Assembly (NCBI RefSeq): GCF_017084525.1
Contig: NZ_CP070950.1
Span: 4,278,001-4,342,000, forward strand
Direction of reading: 5' to 3'
Origin: Conexibacter sp. SYSU D00693
Lineage (GTDB): Bacteria > Actinomycetota > Thermoleophilia > Solirubrobacterales > Solirubrobacteraceae
Length of the DNA stretch: 64,000 bases
The notes under the pieces were generated by a model. It was not told where the DNA came from. It did not search any database and saw only the letters and a list, made by a program, of their open reading frames with translations. A program made the translations under genes and the position numbers. Below are positions 59,168 through 64,000 of the stretch, piece after piece (positions within the stretch are counted from its first letter, which is position 1; each line of letters starts with the position of its first letter).

Positions 59168-59804
59168 CCCGCCACGCCGCGAAGGTCGCGTGGCGCGTGC
59201 CCGGGTGGCACGTGTGCTCCATCGCGTAGCGGGTGGGCGAGCCGGCGTCGGCGACGAGCACGGCGGGGACGAAGACGTCCGGCCGCCGGTTGGCCTGCGG
59301 CGGCGGCATCGCGCCGTGCTCGCGGACCTCGACGCGCTCGCCGAAGAGCGTGAGGTTCACCGCGCCGGGCTGGTCGAAGGCCGCGGCGGGGGAGAGCACG
59401 CCGCGAAAGCCCTCGGCGCGCAGCGCGTCGGCCAGCGCCTGGCAGGCCGCGTGGGGCCCGACGGCGATCGCCGGATCCAGGCCGCAGGCGACGTAGGCGT
59501 CGAAGGTCGACAGGTCGGCGACGTCGTGCTCCTGGACCTGCAGCTCCCAGAGCCCGCGGCGCTCCTCGAGCCGGCGGGCGTCGTCGTGGATGGCGGCGTA
59601 GCGACAGCGCTCGGCCCACGCGCCGTTGGCCGACAGCGAGAGGTACTGCGCGACGCCCTCGCCCTCGCGGTGCCAGCGGCCGGACTCCTGGCGCAGGGAG
59701 ACCGCGCCGCCGCCGTACCAGAGCGGCTGGACCTCGCGGGCGGCGTGGCGGAAGGCCTGCCAGACGCCGGCCGCGCGCTCAGGCGGCGCGGTCCAGGGCG
59801 CCAT
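59157..59804 (-). CDS. RES-domain toxin (NAD+-degrading type)
   Basis: A 215-residue protein. RES-family features include the Arg-containing strand PLWYGGGAVSLRQESGRWHREGEG, the YLSLSANGAWAE helix, VACGLDPAIAVGPHAACQALADALRAEGFRGVLSPAAA, and the closing NLTLFGERVEV. RES toxins (named for Arg-Glu-Ser) break down NAD+ by phosphorolysis or hydrolysis and stop growth. It overlaps the antitoxin gene by 26 nt, antitoxin first, the usual order of the RES-Xre type II module. Confidence 0.8.
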   Translation of the reverse strand: MAPWTAPPERAAGVWQAFRHAAREVQPLWYGGGAVSLRQESGRWHREGEGVAQYLSLSANGAWAERCRYAAIHDDARRLEERRGLWELQVQEHDVADLSTFDAYVACGLDPAIAVGPHAACQALADALRAEGFRGVLSPAAAFDQPGAVNLTLFGERVEVREHGAMPPPQANRRPDVFVPAVLVADAGSPTRYAMEHTCHPGTRHATFAAWRASR

Positions 59805-60537
59805 GCGCGGCGGGCTCGGCGGCGTCCAGCTGCGCCCGGCCGCCGCGGGCCAGCGCCATCAGCGCGCGACGGTGGGCGGCGGGGTCCTCGTCGAGCAGCT
59901 CGCGCGGCGTGCGCCCGCCGAGCTGGGGCATCGGCGCGTCGAACCACAGCAGGACGCCGCGCGGGGTCATCTGCCACTGCAGCTCGTAGACCAGCTGCGC
60001 GACCAGCGTGATGCGGTTGGGGTTCTTGCGGACCTGCCCGACGTCGCCCCGGCGGTAGGTCGACACCATCCGCGGCGTCGTCGCGAGCAGCCGGGCGACC
60101 TCGCCGACCTCGACGTCGGCCAGGCGCTGGGCGACGAAGCGCGCTGCCTCCTCGGGGCGGTCGAACGCGTCGTGGCTGAGCTGGCGCACCATCGCGCGCA
60201 GGACGACGAGCATCCGCTGCAGCGCCTCGCGCTGGCGCCACTCGGGGTCCGTGGCGTCGGGGTCGTCGTCGATCGCGTCGCGGAAGTCCTCGAGCAGGAC
60301 GAGCAGCTCGCGCGCGAGGTCGTGGGCCCGCCACTCCGGCGTGCGGGCGACGGCGAGGATCGCCCGGCGCACCGCGTCGAAGAACGCCTGGCGCTGCGTC
60401 ACGCGCGCCGCGCGCTCGAGCTCGTCCTTGCTCGGCTCGGGCTGGGCGGCCAGGTGGCGCTCGAGCTCGCGGGCGAGCTCGTCGGCGCGCTCGCGCAGGA
60501 CCTCGTCCGTGATCGGCGGGTCGAGGGTCTCGGGCAT
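59779..60537 (-). CDS. Xre/MbcA-like antitoxin of RES toxin
   Basis: A 252-residue protein. The C-terminal half has an HTH (VGEVARLLATTPRMVSTYRRGD) followed by the toxin-binding DUF2384-type domain (GVLLWFDAPMPQLGGRTPRELLDEDPA), typical of COG5642 antitoxins. The N-terminal ~125 residues are an extra helical domain, longer than usual for the family. It follows the GlxA-like gene by only 10 nt, with an inverted repeat just upstream. Confidence 0.78.
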   Translation of the reverse strand: MPETLDPPITDEVLRERADELARELERHLAAQPEPSKDELERAARVTQRQAFFDAVRRAILAVARTPEWRAHDLARELLVLLEDFRDAIDDDPDATDPEWRQREALQRMLVVLRAMVRQLSHDAFDRPEEAARFVAQRLADVEVGEVARLLATTPRMVSTYRRGDVGQVRKNPNRITLVAQLVYELQWQMTPRGVLLWFDAPMPQLGGRTPRELLDEDPAAHRRALMALARGGRAQLDAAEPAAHGALDRAA

Positions 60538-60547
60538 GCCCTACATC

Positions 60548-61531
60548 CTACGAGCTTCCTGCGACAGGAAGTACAGGGGACCCGCGGAAGGCGCGCCGGT
60601 AGGCCGTCGGCGTGGTCCCGAGCTCGGCCGCGAAGCGGGCGCGCAGCGCCGCGGCGGTGGGGAAGCCGGCGCGTGCCGCGACGCGCTCGATCGCGTCGTC
60701 GGTCGTCTCGAGCAGCTCGCGCGCGCGGGCCAGGCGCGCGGTGAGCAGCCACTGCTTGGGCGTCGTCCCCGTCTCGGCGTGGAAGCGGCGGGTGAGCGTC
60801 CGCTCGGTGCAGCAGGCGTGCGCGGCGAGGTCCGCGAGCGCCAGCGGCTGGTCGAGGCGCTCGAGCGCCCAGGCCCGGGTCGCGCCCAGCCCGCCGTCGG
60901 GCGCGCTCGCCACGGGCGCCGGCGTGAACTGCGCCTGGCCGCCGTCGCGGTGGGGCGCCACGACGTTCCACCGGGCGAGCTCCGCGGCCGCCGCGGCGCC
61001 GTGGTCGCGGCGCACGACGTGCAGCGCGAGGTCCAGGCCCGCCGCGAGGCCGGCCGAGGTCAGCACGTCTCCCTCGTCGACGTAGAGGACGTCCGCGACG
61101 ACCTCGACCGCCGGGAACTGCTCGGCCAGCGCGCCGGCCGCCGCCCAGTGCGTCGTCGCGCGGCGCCCGTCGAGCAGCCCGGCGTGGGCGAGGGCGAAGG
61201 CGCCGATGCAGATCGACATGACGCGGGCGCCGCGCTCGTGGGCGGCGCGCAGGGCGCGCAGGACAGCCGGGCTCGGCGCGGTCTCGGGTGCCTGCAGGTA
61301 GCCCGGCACGACGACCGTCTCGGCGCGCGCGAGGGCGGTGAGGTCGTGCTCGAGCGTGAGGGCGAAGCCGTCGCTCGTCACCACACGCCGCCCGCCGGGG
61401 CCGCAGACCGCGAAGTCGTACGGGCCCGCGTCGCGGTCGGCCCCCGGCGCGTAGGCGAAGGCCTGCAGCGCGCAGCCGAGGTCGAAGGTGACGAGCCCGG
61501 GCAGGGCCAGAGCGACGACGACGTGCGCCAT
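60548..61531 (-). CDS. GlxA-like AraC-family regulator with DJ-1/PfpI domain
   Basis: A 327-residue protein. The N-terminal class I amidotransferase-like domain has VMSICIGAFALAHAGLLDGRRATTHW (Cys elbow); the C-terminal AraC HTH is LADLAAHACCTERTLTRRFHAETGTTPKQWLLTARL. GlxA-type regulators sense small metabolites and usually act on a neighbour. The divergent HD gene is a plausible target. TAAGGT lies 9 nt before the ATG. Confidence 0.92.
   Translation of the reverse strand: MAHVVVALALPGLVTFDLGCALQAFAYAPGADRDAGPYDFAVCGPGGRRVVTSDGFALTLEHDLTALARAETVVVPGYLQAPETAPSPAVLRALRAAHERGARVMSICIGAFALAHAGLLDGRRATTHWAAAGALAEQFPAVEVVADVLYVDEGDVLTSAGLAAGLDLALHVVRRDHGAAAAAELARWNVVAPHRDGGQAQFTPAPVASAPDGGLGATRAWALERLDQPLALADLAAHACCTERTLTRRFHAETGTTPKQWLLTARLARARELLETTDDAIERVAARAGFPTAAALRARFAAELGTTPTAYRRAFRGSPVLPVAGSS
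60555..60571. promoter_or_regulatory. inverted repeat, candidate antitoxin operator
   Basis: CTTCCTG-cga-CAGGAAG, 7-bp arms, within the 3' end of the GlxA-like gene and 18 nt before the antitoxin ATG. On the antitoxin strand TAGGAT lies between it and the start, a possible -10. Confidence 0.5.
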
Positions 61532-61540
61532 GACGTGCCG

Positions 61541-61613
61541 ACCTTACCTGTCTGGAAAGCGACGAACATCGTCTGAAGGACACCTCGTCGGCCCGCCCTC
61601 CCGACCGTACGGT
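61541..61613. promoter_or_regulatory. divergent leaderless-type promoters between GlxA-like and HD genes
   Basis: TAAGGT on the minus strand (61546-61541) precedes the regulator ATG by 9 nt. TACGGT on the plus strand (61608-61613) precedes the HD gene ATG by 6 nt. Confidence 0.4.
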
Positions 61614-61619
61614 CGCCCC

Positions 61620-62246
61620 ATGGAGACCGTCCACGGAGTCCGCATCCCCGACAGCGCCTTCGCGCGCGAGGCCGAGGCGTTCATGGAGGAGCACTGCCCG
61701 GAGTTCCTCGGCCGCCACTGCCGGCGCACCTACGCCTTCGGCGCCCTGGCGGCCGACCGGCTCGGCGTGGCCTTCCGCGAGGAGCTCGCCTACGCCGCGG
61801 CGCTCCTGCACGACCTCGGCCTCGTCGAGCACCACGTCGACGGCCGGCGCTTCGAGGTCGCCGGCGCCGACGTCGCCCGCGCCTGGGCGCGCGGCCAGGG
61901 CCTCTCGGCCGACGAGGCACAGGTCATCTGGAACGCGATCGCGCTCCACACCTCGCTCGGCATCGCCGACGCGCAGGCGCCCGAGTCCGCGGTCGTCTTC
62001 TGGGGCGCGGCGATCGACGTCGCCGGCATGGGTCCCGAGCTGCCCGACGGCGCGGCCGACGCCGTCCACCGCGTCCTGCCTCGCGACGGCTTCGCCGGCG
62101 ACTTCGCGGAGCTCATCGAGCGGCGCGCGACGCGCGAGCCGCAGGCCTACGCGCAGACGTGGCTCGCCGCGACGGCCGAGCGTTGCTGCGGCACGTCGCT
62201 GCCCACGTCGGAGCACGTCCTGCGCGTCGACCCGTTCCTCGCGTGA
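61620..62246 (+). CDS. HD-domain metal-dependent hydrolase
   Basis: A 208-residue protein. Metal ligands: His in RHCRRTYAFGALAADRLG, HD in AALLHDLGLVEHH, His in AIALHTSLGIAD, and Asp in GAAIDVAGM. This resembles cyanamide-hydratase-like and other small-molecule HD proteins rather than (p)ppGpp synthetases. Divergent from the GlxA-type regulator, which may control it. Confidence 0.82.
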   Translation: METVHGVRIPDSAFAREAEAFMEEHCPEFLGRHCRRTYAFGALAADRLGVAFREELAYAAALLHDLGLVEHHVDGRRFEVAGADVARAWARGQGLSADEAQVIWNAIALHTSLGIADAQAPESAVVFWGAAIDVAGMGPELPDGAADAVHRVLPRDGFAGDFAELIERRATREPQAYAQTWLAATAERCCGTSLPTSEHVLRVDPFLA

Positions 62247-62284
62247 AGCGCGCTCGCGCACTTGGGCGCGAGGCGTTCCGTCCC

Positions 62285-62370
62285 CGCTCAACAGGCGAGG
62301 CCGGTACTACTTCGCGTTCGTCATGCAGAACCCGTCGATCCTCACACCGAAGACGGAGAGACGTCGCTGA
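62285..62370 (+). pseudogene. possible remnant of a truncated upstream gene
   Basis: In one frame the sequence reads RYYFAFVMQNPSILTPKTERRR to a TGA that overlaps the ATG of the next gene (TGATG). That looks like the C-terminal end of an operon partner whose 5' part has been lost. Base composition here is already less GC-rich than the neighbours. Confidence 0.4.
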
Positions 62371-63203
62371 TGGTCGATCAGCGGCAGCCGGGCCCACTAA
62401 TCGAGCTCCCGTACGGGACGCGCCAGCGGGTCGTCGTCGTCCCGGACGACGTGCTGGACGCCGAGCAGGTGCGCGTGATGGCAGGCGACCAGGAGCGACC
62501 CTGGCGCCCATGGGACGTCCTACGCGGCGACCCGCAGCATCCGACCTTGAGAACGCTCAAGGAAGCCGACGAAGAAGGTCTGCGGCTCCTTCCCGTCCGC
62601 CAGTCGCAGGTGGACCAACTCGACATGCCGGTCGGGCACCCGCTTCCGAACGTCGTCTACATCGGGAGCCCCGCCGTCGCGCGGCGGTACTACCCGATGG
62701 CCGACTTCCACGTGCGCGTGTTCGAAGAACGCTTCGGCGAGGCCATGCGCCTGCTCATGGCGCTCGGTGCCGAGCGGGTGACGGTGCGCTCAGAACGCGG
62801 CTGGAAGCGCGACGTGGGCACCGACATCGAGGCGCCGATCAAGCGCGTTCTCAAGAACCAGGCGGAGCTGCGCTTCGGGAGTCGGCGCGACCGCTCGCTG
62901 GTGTTCGAAGCCGAGCTGGTGCCAACTGGCGTCCCGGAGGTCCCGGAGGGTCTCGTCTGGTTCGACTACGAGCCGACGTGGAAGGCGGTCGTGGAAGCGA
63001 GGGAGCGGTACGGGCTGCGCGAGTTCCAGCTCCATGTCACCTCGCGGGAGAACTTCGGGATCGACGCCGACGTCGCGAGCAAGATCGGCCGGCGCAAAGT
63101 GCTCAGTCTCGGCGGGCGCTTCACGCAGCAGGTCGACACTTCCTGGGTGCTCGAGGGCACGTTCGGCGACGCTCCCAAGCGGGGTTGGAGACGCGGCCCA
63201 TGA
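62370..63203 (+). CDS. hypothetical protein on lower-GC island
   Basis: A 277-residue protein with no signal peptide or membrane helix. Notable segments: VVYIGSPAVARRYYPMADF, FEERFGEAMRLLMALGAERVTV, then a C-terminal sheet with REFQLHVTSRENFGID. No family is recognised. Its codon use differs from its neighbours (GAA, AAG and CTT codons, fewer third-position C), pointing to horizontal gain. It follows a TGATG junction with what looks like a broken gene, and its 3' end overlaps the glycosyltransferase frame antisense by 83 nt. Confidence 0.62.
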   Translation: MVDQRQPGPLIELPYGTRQRVVVVPDDVLDAEQVRVMAGDQERPWRPWDVLRGDPQHPTLRTLKEADEEGLRLLPVRQSQVDQLDMPVGHPLPNVVYIGSPAVARRYYPMADFHVRVFEERFGEAMRLLMALGAERVTVRSERGWKRDVGTDIEAPIKRVLKNQAELRFGSRRDRSLVFEAELVPTGVPEVPEGLVWFDYEPTWKAVVEARERYGLREFQLHVTSRENFGIDADVASKIGRRKVLSLGGRFTQQVDTSWVLEGTFGDAPKRGWRRGP

Positions 63204-64000
63204 CCACCGAGGTCAGCCGTTCCCATGACGTCAGCGGCTGACGGGCTGCGCGCGCGGCGAACTCCTCGAGCAGCGCGACGGCGTCGCGCAAGTGCGCGTG
63301 GCCGGCCACCTCGCCAGCGACGCGCCGCGCGGCCTTCCCGTAGGAGGGCTCGGCGAGCAGCCGCTCCACCGCCGCGCGGACCGGCGCGGGCTCGTGCCCG
63401 GTCACGGCGATGCCCGCGCCCGCCGCCGCGACGCGCGCCGCGTTCTGCGGCTGGTCGGCGAACATCGGCATGACGACCAGCGGCACGCCGGCGGCCAGCG
63501 CGCCCGTCGTCGAGCCCGAGCCGCCGTGGCAGACCACCGCGTCGGCCCACGGCAGGACGTCCTCCTGGGGCAGCCAGCGCAGGACCTCGACGTTGGCCGG
63601 CGCGTCGGCGAAGCGCTCCAGCTCCGGACCCGGGCCGACGGTCATCAGGACCGAGACCGGGAGGCCGGCGACCGCCTCGAGCACGATGTCGTAGGCGTGC
63701 TGGGCGGCGTCGAGCATGCCCGTCACGGTGCCGAGGGTCAGGTACACCAACGGCCGGCCGTCCTCGCCCCACGGCCGAGGCCCGTCGGGACGCGGGCGCG
63801 TGCAGCGCTCGTCGCGGAAGCGCAGCGTGTTCGGGATCGGCGCGGGCTCGAAGCTCGCGGGGAACGTCGTCAGGTACGGCGCCTCGCGCAGCCATGTGCC
63901 GTCCGGGTCGCTCGCCAGCCCCATCGCGCGGCGCACGTCGTCCAGCGGGCCGGCCGCCAGCTGCCGTCCGAGCGCCTCCACCTCGGCCAGGCCGATGCCG
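63121..64000 (-). CDS. GT1-family glycosyltransferase, partial (N-terminus outside window)
   Basis: About 293 residues are visible; the frame is open to the window edge, so the N-terminal acceptor domain is missing. The donor-binding part has VLRWLPQEDVLPWADAVVCHGGSGSTTGALAAGVPLVVMPMFADQPQNAARV, the GT1/MGT signature that binds a UDP- or dTDP-sugar. It ends with about 35 residues (TSWERLTSVVMGRVSNPAWE ...) that are read through antisense sequence of the unknown gene and probably are not part of the original enzyme. Confidence 0.88.
   Translation of the reverse strand, partial: GIGLAEVEALGRQLAAGPLDDVRRAMGLASDPDGTWLREAPYLTTFPASFEPAPIPNTLRFRDERCTRPRPDGPRPWGEDGRPLVYLTLGTVTGMLDAAQHAYDIVLEAVAGLPVSVLMTVGPGPELERFADAPANVEVLRWLPQEDVLPWADAVVCHGGSGSTTGALAAGVPLVVMPMFADQPQNAARVAAAGAGIAVTGHEPAPVRAAVERLLAEPSYGKAARRVAGEVAGHAHLRDAVALLEEFAARAARQPLTSWERLTSVVMGRVSNPAWERRRTCPRAPRKCRPAA

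Noticed and set aside
1-64000. tRNA or rRNA genes
   Set aside because: No cloverleaf with a T-loop GTTCRANYC at the right spacing, and no rRNA-like stretch, was found by eye.

Overview
The window is one 64 kb stretch of very GC-rich bacterial chromosome. GTG and TTG starts are common and genes are packed tightly. Gene content points to an actinobacterium: SigB/SigF-type sigma factors with partner-switching regulators, Ku with eukaryotic-type topoisomerase IB, a MarP-like protease, an NTF2-domain penicillin-binding protein, an SCP-x thiolase with a P450, and TANNNT promoters lying almost on the start codon. The style is most like Thermoleophilia/Solirubrobacterales (Conexibacter or Solirubrobacter relatives). 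That placement is inferred from gene content; there is no rRNA in the window to test it. I saw no tRNA, rRNA, CRISPR array, prophage or insertion sequence with a transposase.

Layout. 0-3.8 kb: threonine biosynthesis (hom, thrC, thrB), with a drug/metabolite transporter gene on the opposite strand between thrC and thrB. 3.8-9.1 kb: small housekeeping genes (alpha/beta hydrolase, orphan ParA, thioredoxin, LysR regulator, FHA protein, SRPBCC protein, lipoprotein). 9.2-15.8 kb: a class B penicillin-binding protein, a MarP-type protease, topoisomerase III and an AbrB-type membrane protein. 15.8-19.0 kb: a beta-phosphoglucomutase-like HAD enzyme coupled to a GH65 disaccharide phosphorylase. 19-28.3 kb: DNA repair (UvsE, a DHH phosphoesterase, an AddAB-like helicase-nuclease pair). 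28-38.1 kb: a stress block with a BrkB membrane protein, an ANTAR regulator, two SigB-type sigma factors in tandem, a DUF6328 protein, a ferritin-like protein, a DJ-1/PfpI protein, Ku, topoisomerase IB, and a STAS / VOC / RsbW-like operon. 38.1-39.07 kb: a non-coding, repeat-rich leader. 39.07-45.2 kb: gltBD. 45.2-54 kb: TetR regulators, a secreted glycosidase-like protein, a YqjD/YqjE-like envelope operon, an enoyl-CoA hydratase with its TetR regulator, a frameshifted gene and a secreted esterase. 54.3-57.5 kb: an SCP-x thiolase / TetR / P450 catabolic cluster. 57.5-62.2 kb: small and secreted proteins, a RES-type toxin-antitoxin pair, a GlxA-like regulator and an HD protein. 62.3-63.2 kb: a lower-GC insertion carrying an unknown gene. 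63.1-64 kb: a truncated GT1 glycosyltransferase.

The most interesting material is between and around the genes. (1) Composite palindromic repeats (types A and B plus a shared 53-base linker) recur at 9.2, 21.1-21.3 and 38.5-38.8 kb with compensatory stem changes. (2) A different hairpin family occurs three times at 52.2-52.4 kb. (3) Many starts have a TANNNT box 6-11 nt upstream and no ribosome-binding site, which suggests widespread leaderless mRNAs. (4) Five convergent gene pairs share one CTAG as overlapping stop codons. (5) A RES/Xre-like toxin-antitoxin module and a small horizontally acquired island lie near the right end.
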